Shown here: positions 39,165 to 51,725 of the stretch, piece after piece
Position numbering within the stretch: the stretch's first letter is position 1
How the letters are laid out: the number at the start of each line of letters is the position of its first letter
Assembly: GCA_023101725.1 (NCBI GenBank)
Contig: JALJCO010007154.1
Span: 310,001-374,000 of the forward strand
Length of the DNA: 64,000 nucleotides
DNA from: Atherinomorus stipes
Taxonomy: Eukaryota; Chordata; Actinopteri; Atheriniformes; Atherinidae
Direction of reading: 5' to 3'
Position numbers and translations under genes: made by a program
The notes under the pieces: model-generated
Seen by the model: the letters and a program-made list of their open reading frames with translations, nothing else
The model's database searches: none
Told to the model about the DNA's origin: nothing

Positions 39165-39571
39165 TAGGGATGTATATCGTTATGATTTTATTGATACCGA
39201 TACCAATATCGATACTCCTTATCGATACCGGTATTTATCGATTCTCTTATTGATACTATAACATAATTATAGTAAATAATAAAGACATTACAAGATGTTA
39301 CAAGATCCAGTGGTGGAGAATATTTGTTCAGATGATGTTGAAGAAGCCTGGACATAAAAGTGGGTGAAGGACAGCTGGGAGAATACGGGAATTGTGTCTG
39401 TCTTATTCCATCACTGTGATTATTTGACTGCGTAATGATAACTCGATGGTTAGGTAGATGTACAAAAAGTATCAATAAGAGTATCGTTAGTCCAGAATCT
39501 TAACGGTACCCTGGTATCGTTAAGATTAGGAACCGGTACCAAACGATACCGGTACTCGGTATACATCCCTA
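39165..39571 (+). mobile_element. hAT-type MITE with perfect 8-bp duplication
   Basis: Ends TAGGGATGTATATCG and CGGTATACATCCCTA; CTCCTAGT on both sides (39157-39164 and 39572-39579). The interior is rich in ATCGATAC and GATACCGG words. Confidence 0.85.
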
Positions 39572-40059
39572 CTCCTAGTTGTTGTTATTATTACCATCTC
39601 GGTAACCAGTTAAACAGGTAAACAGCGGTGAGACTTTTTAAATATGGCGGGGCTGGAAGAAGCGGAGATCACGTAAGGGGCGCGGCTTGATTGAGGACGA
39701 CTTGCGGCTTGTTCTTGGCCCCTCAACCAAGCAGAACTTTCTTCTCTGGCTCTCCAAGAAGTATTGTGTGTTTGGTCGGACATTTAAGGCAGGCGGGGTT
39801 GGAGACACCTGAAGCAGAGAGCAAGTTTATAACTAAAACTAACAAAACCCCCCCCCCTAAAAACAAAAACTGAAAAACATTTTCATTAATTGAAATTAAA
39901 ATAAAAACGAGTTTTTTAAAAAACGATGACTAACTGAAACTGTAGTTTGTCTTTACATAACTAACTAAAATTATTGCCAAACAACCTAAGTTTTAGTCTT
40001 TGAAAATTTAATACATAAGCCTTTAGGGTGGATATGAAATCTAATCCACCCCCCAAAAA

Positions 40060-40310
40060 AATTCTCTGGAATTTTTTTTTTTTTATTAACAAAATGTGAT
40101 TCTGACTTTTCCCGAAAAAAAAAAAACCTAAGAAATTTTTTTCCAAAAAACAAAAAAGTCAGAATTCTGACTTTTTTCCAGAAAAAATAAAAACTAGCAG
40201 TATTTTTTTTATTTGCTCAAAAAAGCTAATTCTGACTTTAATCTAAATGAATTCTGACTTTTCCTCTGAATTTTTTTATTTCAGTGGCCCTAATCCTCTT
40301 GGGTAGTCAA
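40060..40310 (-). repeat. GTCAGAATTCTGAC palindrome repeat, inverted copy
   Basis: Same units as at 25,270 in opposite orientation, ending CAGTGGCCCTAATCC. Confidence 0.6.
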
Positions 40311-40838
40311 GAGTTTGCCCACATATATATATACTGTAAACTTCTGTATCTCGTTGTACCATCAACCTAACCCTAACCCTTGTACCAAAAAAAAAAAAAA
40401 TTCTCAGGACTCCTAAATTGAATGGATTTATTGGTAGGTGGGAAAAAAAGCCCGATTAAGTACATGTAATTGAGGTATAAGGTTAGACTTGCAAATAAAC
40501 TCTTTGTTACAATCCTTTATCAACTTGTCAGTTGCTATTTAAGAACATTTGATGAGCTCCATCTTCACCAAACACTGGCCCCTGGGTTCCTTGACAACTT
40601 GTTTCCTCTTTCTCACCTTTTCTACATAAAACTTGCCTGTCCTGCGAAAAAAAAGGTTTTTTGCACAACTTAAGTGTGGGTTTATGGCCATAGTAACCAA
40701 AATGCGATGTGCTATGACTTGTCCCACATACATTTATCTGAGAGTCACTGGTACCATGAACCATGCATTCCAGATTTGAAACCTTTCTAGGAAACGACAG
40801 AGGAAACCTATTTCAGACCTTTGGTCTGGTGTTAAACA

Positions 40839-41421
40839 CCCCCATATTTATCGGCCAATATCAGCATTGAAATGTTAAATCAGAAAATATTGGTATCAGT
40901 TTTTTCAGACCGATACTTTTACAAACATTGTTCCTTCATGAAATCTCGCAAGATCTTAGTTGTTCCATTAGTAGTGGTCCAGCATGTAGAAAACTTCCTG
41001 TTATTGTGGAAGAACTTCATTTCCCAGCATTCCTTTCAGAGTCATGTGACTATGGTGCAGCGCTGCTGCTGCTACAGACTGACTTGCTTTGAAGCTGCTT
41101 ATAATATGTCTGGTTTTAAGTTGTTGGTTAAGTTACCAAGTTGTCAGAAACATTAGAATTAGCCACATGTTGGCTAATAGCTGCTAGTATCTGATATCTG
41201 GCAACCAGATGTCCATAATCAACTCCTGGCTGAGTTGAGGATATTTTGGGATCATTGCTCTGGGAGTGGAATATAACTGCATCTCTCATATTTTGAGAGA
41301 TAAAACCTCACAGTTTTCTGCATAGATTGGTATCATTTAATATCAGAATTTAAGAGTTGGACAATATCGGTATATCAGATATTGGTTAAAAAAAAAAAAG
41401 AAGCCAATATCGAACGTCCTT
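40839..41421 (+). mobile_element. hAT-type MITE, copy 5
   Basis: Carries the family landmarks CCCAGCATTCCTTTCAGAG and TGGTTAAGTTACCAAG and the GATATTGGTTAAAA tail. Termini are eroded (ends GAACGTCCTTCA) and no target duplication is visible. Confidence 0.75.
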
Positions 41422-41738
41422 CATATTTTGGTTTGAATGAATTTCGTGTCATTATCAAGATCATCAAGATCCTAAGATCTGAAGAGCTCACAAGACCATA
41501 AACAAAACAAACAAACAAAAATTGTGACAAAAATATGGGAAAAACGTATATCATTACCTTCATAAGCCTTGATGAAGCCACTAATCATGTCAGGAAGGAA
41601 AATCAACAGCTTGTGATGTTTAGTGACTTCTTCCATAACTGGGCAGCTGAATCCAGCCCAAGAGCTTTATCTTAAGTGAAAGGAATAAGAACCGGAAAGT
41701 GCTAACAAGAGAATAGAATAATTAGAACACAGAAAGGT

Positions 41739-42214
41739 TTTAAAGGGACTTGAGGCAAGATTAAGAAACAAAACTCGCGACTGCCGCTTCAGGAAACTGC
41801 AGCCACGATCAAAGCCGTCACGGGAGCGTGCACAAACTGAAGCTATAATGTTGTTTACTAACCTTTTTCTTCGTAGTTACACTTTTTAGTGTCTTTCAAT
41901 TGATCTGGATCGTTTGCTGACGGCAGAAGAATCCATAACTATCACTTACAGTGTTTGAATTTACCGCGACCGGCTTCTTTCTGTATCAAAACTGCGGATG
42001 CAGGTCATTTGACGTCACATCCGCAGGGCAGCGCGGGAAATTCGGACACCAAATTGCAGCGCATTTTGCAGCACACAGCCCGTTCAAGGCAACGGAGAGA
42101 AACATGGGTGGAAACGTTATTTTTGGTATTTAGCACTTCATCACCCATTAGAATTAAAAAAAATGGAAATGCATGTTTGGTTTTTTTTTAATTCCTGCCT
42201 CTCGTCCCTTTAAA
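41739..42214. mobile_element. MITE with TTTAAAGGGAC ends
   Basis: Left TTTAAAGGGACTTGAGGCA, right reversed TTTAAAGGGACGAGAGGCA. About 475 bp, CG-richer than its surroundings. No coding frame recognised. Confidence 0.7.
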
Positions 42215-43300
42215 GGTAAGTTGAGTGTATTTGGAAGTTAGAGTTGATTAATGACAAGATGTATCAGTTCACCAATCCAGCAATGACCGATGGCATGGCG
42301 GGAACCCTCAAGCATCTTGTAACTGAAGGAATTCTGCACTAAAGTGCGGTCGTAAATTTAAGCAAACAAGTGTCAGGAACTTGAGGAAAACCATGTCAGC
42401 TATGACATGTCCTGACCGCAATGCTGACCAAAGTCATGCAAGAGAACAACTGGGAAAAAGGGACATTTCTAATGGGAGAAGTTATGCATATTTTGATCAA
42501 GAAATGGTTATTTTCTTTATTTTTGGTTTATTGTTGGTTTATTTCAGTATAGATTCCCACATCTTCTTGATTAAACATCTTGAATAAAGAAAACTTGAAT
42601 CCAAAAGAAAAAAACTTTATCTGTCGGATATAAGATCTGCTCCTGAAATTGTATGCTTTCAGTGTTTTGTGGAAGCTGAACTCCAGGTTTCTTCATCACA
42701 CTTGTGTAAGCAGCACGTTGACCGGACTGCAGTCCTAACAAGGCTTGATGTCATAAATCCTGGTTACAGAAACACAGCAGTTGTTGCCAAGTCCACTAAA
42801 TTACAACTTTATAGGTGGAACATGGAGATAATCTGCACATTAATGATGTTCCAGTTCTGGTTTCTTGAGTATTTTCAGATATGAGACCATCTCTGTAAAA
42901 ATACAATCTGCAAGATTGTTTGTATTTCTTTTTTTTTTTTTTTTCGAAAGACAAATTCAATTTTCTGATAGTCAATCTCATCGAACCTCAGTTTTAAATA
43001 GGCCATTCATGCAGCAAATGAGATTTCCCTTCTGAGAACCACAAACCCAGTCATGCAGTCTGTTGCTCTGATTCCATCATGTCTTCAGTAACGCCTCAGC
43101 AATCCCACCAAATAACACATAGCTTCTCTGTAGATTTGTCTCTTTACAGTAAGAAAATCTGAGGTGGCAGGATAAGTAAGAAGAACCTGTAATCTGAGGA
43201 GAATCTGTGAGACTTCTAACGACGGCGCTTTTGTTTATCTGGGAGAAACTGTGTCGCGGGAATATTATGCTTCTGTCGTGAAATATGCGGTGGCGAACAA
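42215..43300. other. intergenic, nothing recognised
   Basis: No supported feature in this stretch. Confidence 0.5.
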
Positions 43301-43330
43301 TGAAAGAAAGGAGAGGAGCAAGGAGGAATA

Positions 43331-43393
43331 TGCCCGATAGTAACCTCAGCATCGAGAATGAAGGAGGAGGAGAGGTTTGTCCGATAGTAACCC
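43331..43393. promoter_or_regulatory. two DR4-like nuclear-receptor motifs in a 47-bp tandem repeat
   Basis: 43331-43346 reads, on the minus strand, AGGTTA ctat CGGGCA; 43378-43393 reads GGGTTA ctat CGGACA. The first differs from the human ABCA1 LXR element as I know it (AGGTTA ctat CGGTCA) at one base. The repeat unit also contains CGAGAATGA. Function is inference. Confidence 0.35.
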
Positions 43394-43599
43394 CGGCGCC
43401 GAGAATGATGGAGGCAAACGGAGCAGGAGGGGGATGGTGGACAGATTACCTATATTTAACTCCGGGCTGCAAAAATGTGTCACATCTGTTTGGTACATTT
43501 AAAAAAAAAGCCCCCAAAACTAGCTGTGAGTGTTTGGACGCTATCAGCTTAAAACTCTTTGAGGGGGAGCGATAAGAACAGAAGCGCACCACGCGCGCA

Positions 43600-45825
43600 T
43601 CATTTCACTTTTCTTTCTTTCTCTTATACAAAACTGTTATTGTTACAGAAAATATTGAATTTACAGAATCCTTTAAGACTTTATTGAAAATATACCGCTG
43701 GCAGAAAACATCTATGATACAGGAGATGTGTTAAATAAATACATCAGTTTCCTCCCGCTTGCAACGTCGGGGCTTACGTGGCGTTCAAGTGCTGCCGGAA
43801 ATATGGACAGACAATATTACCGACGCTTAATAACATTAAAGAACTATCTACAGGTCTTTTAGAGATGATGAACTTTGAAAACAATACTGCTAAACTCAAT
43901 GTCTCAGACATTTTGGGTTTGTAGGTTGTGTTGCAAGTAGACTGACCCTTTCTCATTCATTACTGTCGTGATTATTTAGGTTATGAATTTAAACTAAACA
44001 ATGCAGTATACAATTGAAATATGTATGAAAAAGTTAGTAGGCCAATATAGCCTATTAATATCGAGATAAACTGTTGTAAATGGTAGAAATGATGATGTCA
44101 TCAATTATTAGCATTACCATTCGATCAAATTATGAGTGGAATACACTAACTTCAGTATGGACTGATAGGATCCATGTAACAAATCAAACTCCACCCAAAA
44201 AGGGGGGAAAATGAGAAAGTTCCACATATCTTCCACTGGTTTATTGATTTTTGGACCTTTGGAGGAGAACTTGAAGGCATCGTGGAATGACCGCGAGTTA
44301 CCTCGCGCTGCAGCCTCCAGAGAACTGGGTGAAAGGGGAATGATGTCACTGCCTGGCTGAGGACACGCTGCCACTGGAAATGGTTACCGGGCAGAAAGCT
44401 GAGTAGATGTTGTGTTTTATGACTGAACAGTGGCAGAAAATGCTCAGCCTAACTTCCCAGTCTCCGCTTTTGTTCTTTGTGTGGCTATGACGCTGATAAA
44501 AAAAACGAACTGCAAAGACATGGCAAGACGAAAAAGTGTTTGATAAGCTGATGTACATTTTAAAGTCACTAAGAAGCTCAGATCAGATTGACCACGTATT
44601 TGTAAATCAATGAAAAAAAGAAATCACTGGAAAATGGGAGACTGTTTAAAATGAGCCATAGAAAGAAGATTATAGTTAAAGCTGGAGTTTTCTAATGAGA
44701 AATGATGGTGCTGTACAGGCATAGATTAAGGTAAAGGCTTGAATTAAAAAGGTAATTTTATTTGGTATTATATTTGACCTTTTATTATGTATTTATTATT
44801 ATTTTTTTTATTAATTATTATTATTATTATTTTCTTTTAGATTCAGGGAAGAATAAAAACAGTGACCTGAACCTGTCTAATTAATGATGAAGCCATTTGC
44901 GGTTAATCCCTAATATTATGTAATACAGCATCAATGATTATCATTAAGTACCATTTCTGCTATTAATGTCCTTTAGAAATAAAATGAGCTTTTGTGCTTC
45001 CTTTTGACAGTTTGAACTTGTGTAGATGGTGAAAGACAATTTTATTATGATTATTGACAGCATTAATTTTTTGTTGACATCTTTTCTGAATCATTGCGAG
45101 CATTCAGCATTCATATTAAATTTCCCTTCTGGGATTCACAAAGTATTTTTCACTTCATTTCATTAAAAAAAAGCATGTTTTTCTTAATCTGACGGCAATA
45201 TTGTAACCACAATCTTCAGAAAATAGCTGAATAATATGTAAAATGTTGTCCAAATTTATTACACCACAACAAAATACACAGGTAAAGATTCAAATTGACA
45301 TTAGGTAGAATTATTTGAACCCCTGTGAGTTATCACAAACAGAAGACTTGCATGTGTTTAATTTTCAGTGTCCATCAGCAGATAAGTTTGTCCATAAAAA
45401 AGTGGAGGCTGATTATTTGTCACTTATTTTCTGGGAATACCAGAAATGCTATTATTATACTCCTTTCCCACTGGCCAAAAAACCCGTTTTAACCCGTGAA
45501 CAATTGGCTCTTAGTGACAGTGGGAATGACCATCGACCCGCGTCGACCCACGTTTTAAAGCATATGAATTACTGCCATACTGTCATCAATTTAACAGGGC
45601 TAAAAAAAAAAATATTTACATATAATTACCATACCAAAGTCTGGATTCTTCTCCATTAGCTTTAGCTCTGGAGTTGCTAGCTCGATTGCTATGTGTAGAA
45701 ATAGCATCTTTACATGACCAAATATTTGGGTGAGAAAAGGAGTAACCCAGGGGGAATATTTGGGTTTTTAAAACCCCAGAATGAGCATATTCTGGTTTAC
45801 TTGGCCGTGCACAGCCGGGTTATTT
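43600..45825. other. intergenic, nothing recognised
   Basis: Contains a T/A-rich patch at 44,800-44,840. No exon or complete repeat seen. Confidence 0.5.
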
Positions 45826-46066
45826 TTTTTTTTTTTGTTATACTTGTATGATCCCCGAGGGGAAATTAGGGCTCTGCATTTCACCCATCTCTGTACTGAG
45901 TATCAGAGAGCAGAGGGCTGCTACTTAAAGCGCCCGGGGAGCATTTGGAGGGTTAAGGACCTTGCTCAGGGGTCCACAGTGTTCAACCTAGGAGTCGTGT
46001 CGGGGACTCGAACCCGGGTCCTCCGCGCCAAAGCCCATGACGCTACCACTAGGCCACCCACTCCCC
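45826..46066 (-). mobile_element. tRNA-derived SINE
   Basis: On the minus strand the head reads GGGTGGCCTAGTGGTAGCG (A-box region), then GGGTTCGAGTCCC (B box for RNA polymerase III). It continues with CCCTGAGCAAGGTCCTTAAC, a core seen in fish SINEs, and ends in an A-rich tail (plus-strand T run at about 45,823-45,837). About 240 bp. Confidence 0.85.
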
Positions 46067-46069
46067 CTT

Positions 46070-46250
46070 AAAGTTATTAATATTAATAACTTAATATAAT
46101 ATTAATAATATAATAAAATAGAGTTAATATTAATAATATTATTAATATTATTAATATTATTAATATTAATATTATTAATATTATTAATAATATTATTAAT
46201 ATTATTATTAATATTAATATTATAATAATATTGATATTATTGCTAATATT
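46070..46250. repeat. (AAT)n/(ATT)n microsatellite with local palindromes
   Basis: Uninterrupted A/T-rich sequence of TTAATATTAATAATATT units, able to fold on itself, next to the SINE head. Confidence 0.85.
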
Positions 46251-47372
46251 CCGGTTGAAAGGACGATTGGCTGCATGTTAACACAGTGATTCATAACAAC
46301 ACTGAAACCGGACGGAGGTATGAGGGCCAGTATGGTATCCTGCAGACGGGCCGATTTTGTCCGTATCCAGAGGTGTAAAGCTAGCTTTAAACTTGTAGCT
46401 ATTGCATTTAAGGCAAACGCAAAGGGGAGAGCCACAGTCTCTCAGAAAGACGCTCCATGGAGATAGAAAAATAATCTACAGGATTATGATGGATAGAAAT
46501 GATGTTGCAGTGTGAGGCCGTTGCCTCTCCCAGAGGGACTAAATTTTCCAGAGGAATTGAAAGCATTTTATGGCAAAAAGTGTTGTGCAGTGTCAAAGAA
46601 CAAGATGTGATGTGAACCTTCTTGACCTCGGTGGTATGGCAGTTGCACAATTAACATGAGGGTTGAGAGCGGAATGTCCTGCAGACCGTTCTGCGTGTTT
46701 CTTACGTTCTTGTCCTTGCACGGTGTTCTCCTGGTGCTCTGGCCTCCTACAGTCCAAAAATATGAATGGAATTTTAAACAGTGCATCTAAACGAACCAGA
46801 AGTGACAGAGCATGGCTGTTTGGCTTATGTGTCTCTGGTAGTCTGGTCATGGACTCAGGACCTGTCCACTGTTCTCACTAATTCATGCCTTGAACTACTG
46901 GGAAAGGCTCCAGCAGCCCTGCAGCTCTGAGCAGGAAGAGGTGAGTATAGACAATGAGTGGGATGGATGGAGGGTGTAGAGGCTGCCTTATATGCTGTAC
47001 ACATACATGTTCTGTAAAAAGTGTTATGACACCATTAGCAGTGTGAGCAGTAGCTCACAGTGAGTAATGATTTCTCATGTAATGAACCTCTCTTCCCTCC
47101 AGAAGTGACCTACATAGTCAAAAGTACTTGAATGAGGCCATTGTTTCAGTGCTGGATCTTTTCATTTCAAAGCACTATCTTCTTTAAAGTCATGATCTGG
47201 TTTGGTTTGCATGCTGCTATATATACAGTAGATACAAGTTTATTCATTTACTTTTAAATGTTGGCTCTTGAACCTGGAAGCAAACACAGCATTCATTCCT
47301 TATGCTCAGTAATTCCAGAGCTTTTAACAGCCCCCCTTCTTTGTGGGAAAACATTTGTTTAGCTGGCTGGAA
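46251..47372. other. intergenic, no gene seen
   Basis: A teleost repeat fragment lies at 46,895-46,980 (GGGAAAGGCTCCAGCAGCCC). Open frames around 46,400-46,880 on both strands look like chance. Confidence 0.5.
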
Positions 47373-47505
47373 GAGCTTTAGACCAGGAATCCTCAATCCT
47401 GGTCCTCGCAGGCCAGCGTCCTGCAGGTTTTAGAAGTTTCCCCCTGTAACACACCTGACTCAGACCCAGACTTGTGCAGAGCTTGAGTGATTCCTCTGTT
47501 TGCAG
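47373..47505 (+). repeat. half of a fish MITE (CTCAATCCTGGTCCTCG)
   Basis: Starts AATCCTCAATCCTGGTCCTC, then CTGCAGGTTTTAGAAGTTTC and ACACACCTGACTC, typical of the left half of a palindromic fish MITE; the right half is missing. Confidence 0.5.
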
Positions 47506-47639
47506 TTAGATTTAAGAACTTCAGAAATTTTAAATGGCATCGATCTGTTAAAGACACACAAAGTAACTTATAGACCTTAAAAATGTGTGTTTCTGACTTG
47601 TTTTGATGGCACACCAACATCCATTATGCACATATCGAT

Positions 47640-47838
47640 ATGCAAATATTTAAAAACTCATGTGGCTAATAACCGATATCGACACCGATATTAAAGCTGA
47701 AAAATAGATTATGTAATATTGATTGATTGATTAGCTTTCTTTATTTATAATTATAATATTCATTCCTTGTGCAAAATTAGAAAAATACCTCAACTTGTGT
47801 TATGTATAACAAGTCAAACTTAATGACAACAAGTGATT
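47640..47838 (-). mobile_element. fragment of the GGGATGCACGATAT hAT MITE
   Basis: The reverse complement matches the right part of the 16833-17368 element: CCTTGTGCAAAATTAGAAAA and GTATAACAAGTCAAACTTAA. It stops where the Tc1-like pseudogene begins. Confidence 0.6.
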
Positions 47839-47849
47839 GCCCCCTAAAC

Positions 47850-48871
<1,022 letters not shown>

Positions 48872-49074
48872 CATGATGTCTACCTTTTGAGGATCTTTTT
48901 GGTCTACTTCACTTCATCAGGCAGGTCCTATTTAAATGATTTCTTAATTGAGAACATGTGTGGCAGTAATCAGGCCGGGGTGTGGCTAGAGATAAAGAAC
49001 TCAGCTTTCCAAAGGTGTGATAAACCACAGTTTGCCTCGGGTGTTCAGTGGAGTGGATACGATTGTAATTAATG

Positions 49075-50921
49075 ACAAGCTAGCAGATTCCTATTGACTT
49101 ATGCTAGCATTAGCATTGAGGATCACCACTAACAAAAATGAGATGAAATAAGATAAAACTGTCTTCAGTGATAAGTAGGACCCTGGCTCACTCCAAAATG
49201 AGGCCCCTATGTCAAAAATCCTAAGCTTCCCCTTTAAAAGACTTTTGTATATCAGTTAAACATTTTTTTTAGAAGACAAACAAACAAATTATAGAGTTAA
49301 ACGCAAAATAAATTTCCCTCTTCATTTCACTTGAGGGTAGACGTTCAAGGCTAAATCATAGCATAATATGCTATAATCTCTTATTTAAGGCTTCAAAATT
49401 CATTGTAGGAAATTTTGACCCTGCTAAAGTCAGAAGAAAATATTTGAAATAAAAAACATTAGCTTTTGATTTCATTTCATTGTAAGTGTGTATCATCAGT
49501 TGATTATCTCCCTCAAGATAAAGCATTTGTGTTGCTGTAACCCAGTTTTATGATCTCTTATCCATTAAGGATGTACGTATCTCATCTAGCAATATTATTT
49601 ATAGCATCTGATCCCATGACATCAGTTCATCACAGACAGCCTAGTTCTAGGAAACGCTGCCAACAAGACCCTGAAACCAGAGATTAGTCTCAGAGCAAGA
49701 GTTCAAGACTGAAAACAAAGATCTTACACAGGAATCAAAATCAGGTCTATCCAGAAAGGATCAGCATTTTAACCACCTCTGACATCTTAATATGACAACT
49801 ACACAAGTGTTTTGAAAATGCAAAAGCAAATCATATTTCTTTTAGATTTTAGAGCACCACTGTAAATGAAGGAAGATTCCCAACAGCTTTTCTAATCTTA
49901 TAGATCTACAGAATTCTGCTGTCAGGTCCTTTAATGAGTGGAGCAATGTCTTTAAAGACCCGTTCCAGTCCTTCTTTGAGTTACTTTAAAATGTTCTCAG
50001 TGGTCTTTGAATTGTGATTATGAAGTTTTAAGCCAAAATCACAGAACATGTGCCATTTCCCAGGTCTCTGCTTATGCAGAGCACCAGTAGCTCACAGCTG
50101 GTTCTTCATGCTAGCTAGCTCTTCATGCTAGCTTGCAGCCTGCTAGTTTCTGGACCTGATGATGAATTGTTGTTGTTGTTTGTTGTAAGTTGTACATCTG
50201 CTCCTGCTCTGTCTTTGATCATGACAGAAACTTCATAAATAAGGAGTATAAAGTGTTTTTTTGTGTATTCAGTGTACCATGGAAACGAGGCACCAGCATT
50301 CTCGAAATCAACTGCTCTGGCTGTGATAATGCCGAATTCGAATTATTTATTAGCACCAGTAAAAACTTCATTCTTAAACATGATGGTGATGAAACTTAAA
50401 TACAAGGTTTAAAAATGTTCAGAAACTTCATAAATAAGGAGGATAAAGTGGGTTTTCATCAGGTTCACAACACTGACAAACACCTACGTGTGTAGTTTGT
50501 GATAATGCTGTTGCTACGAAACCTTAAAGCCAGAGTTGGTAATCCTGTTCAGAAACACTTTGTTATACTGGGTGAAATGGTCCTTCCATCCTGACTGTAG
50601 TCAATACATCATGTATTCATGTAAAGGAAGGAAAAAGTCAGACCTCTGTGAGAGCTGCAGGTCTGTAAAAGCTCTGACCAACCCCTGTCATCTGCACTGC
50701 ATTCATGGTGGTCATTCGTACTGTAACCCGGTAGAGCTGTATCTGCACCTTATTCTTTGTGTGGTTTGCTGTGATTGTGTGGGGGTGGTGAATCAGGTGT
50801 GTTTAATCAGCTCAGGGGAGCACCACTCTACTTAAGCAGCTGACACAAATGCTCTTTCTCTCTCTGTTGCTGGTGAACTGTGTACAGGTAACTGCACTCT
50901 GGTGTTTAAGCTCCATCTCTG
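49075..50921. other. intergenic with a 31-bp direct repeat
   Basis: 50225-50255 and 50420-50450 (around GAAACTTCATAAATAAGGAG) differ at one base and lie 195 bp apart. A TE-like end ATCCTAAGCTTCCCCTTTAA is at 49,220-49,240. No gene seen. Confidence 0.5.
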
Positions 50922-51725
50922 TTAAAGGTGCCATGACATCAAATTTCACTTTTCTGGGGTTTTGGGTGTATAATATGATCTGTTGTGCACTGATGAGGCC
51001 ATGTGAATGTCCAGAGTGAGAATCAAAGTTCCTGTTTATGGTCTGTCAGCTTTGTCTCTCTGCTCAGAAACAGTTGAATCAGACAGCAGGCTATCATTCT
51101 ACGTAGTTCTATCATTCTACGTACCATTCTATTTAATTGCTCCAATAAGAGCACACTATCAAGTAAACAGCGCCCCCCCCCCCCCCCCCCCTCTCCTAAC
51201 GGTCTATGCACCGTCCGCTCCCCCCCCCTCCCCTCCCTGTCTGATTCAGCTTCGTGTATGGAGCTAGTAGTAACTTCTGTGCAGTCAGGTCTGGGTTTTC
51301 AAACAAATGGATTTAAAAGAAAACTTCTGCAGCAACACTGAGGGAGGGGGCCACAACCTTGTCATTACCTGTAAGTTTATTTATTTTCTAAATGCTGTCT
51401 TGTCTGATAAACGTAGCTCACTATCTGAACTGCCCATGTTGCTAGCAGTTAGCCTTTAGCAAGCTCCGACCGCAGCTTGACCTAGATTCTCCAAATAAGG
51501 TCATAGCGAAATAAGGTGTAGCCAATCAAAATGAAGTCAACGTGGTCTCCGGGTAAAGCGCCATATCATCACCGGACCCAACTGTATTACTGAGGAAGTG
51601 AGGTCTGGCGTTTCAAAACAATACTCCGCTGTAAAAAATGCCGTTTTTTTCTTTGGAGTATTTACATATGCAGTAATGCCAACAACATAAACTAGTTTTT
51701 AACTGTTATGTCATCACTCCTTTAA
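50922..51725. mobile_element. MITE with TTAAAGG...ATGACAT ends
   Basis: Left TTAAAGGTGCCATGACAT, right reversed TTAAAGGAGTGATGACAT. About 800 bp, including a run of 19 C at about 51,173-51,191. Confidence 0.65.

Noticed and set aside
40362..40382. Telomere-like CCTAACCCTAACCC
   Set aside because: Only about two and a half units; too short to call an interstitial telomere.
43285..43575. 96-codon frame over the DR4-like tandem repeat
   Set aside because: Internal tandem repetition explains the openness; no domain or splice context.
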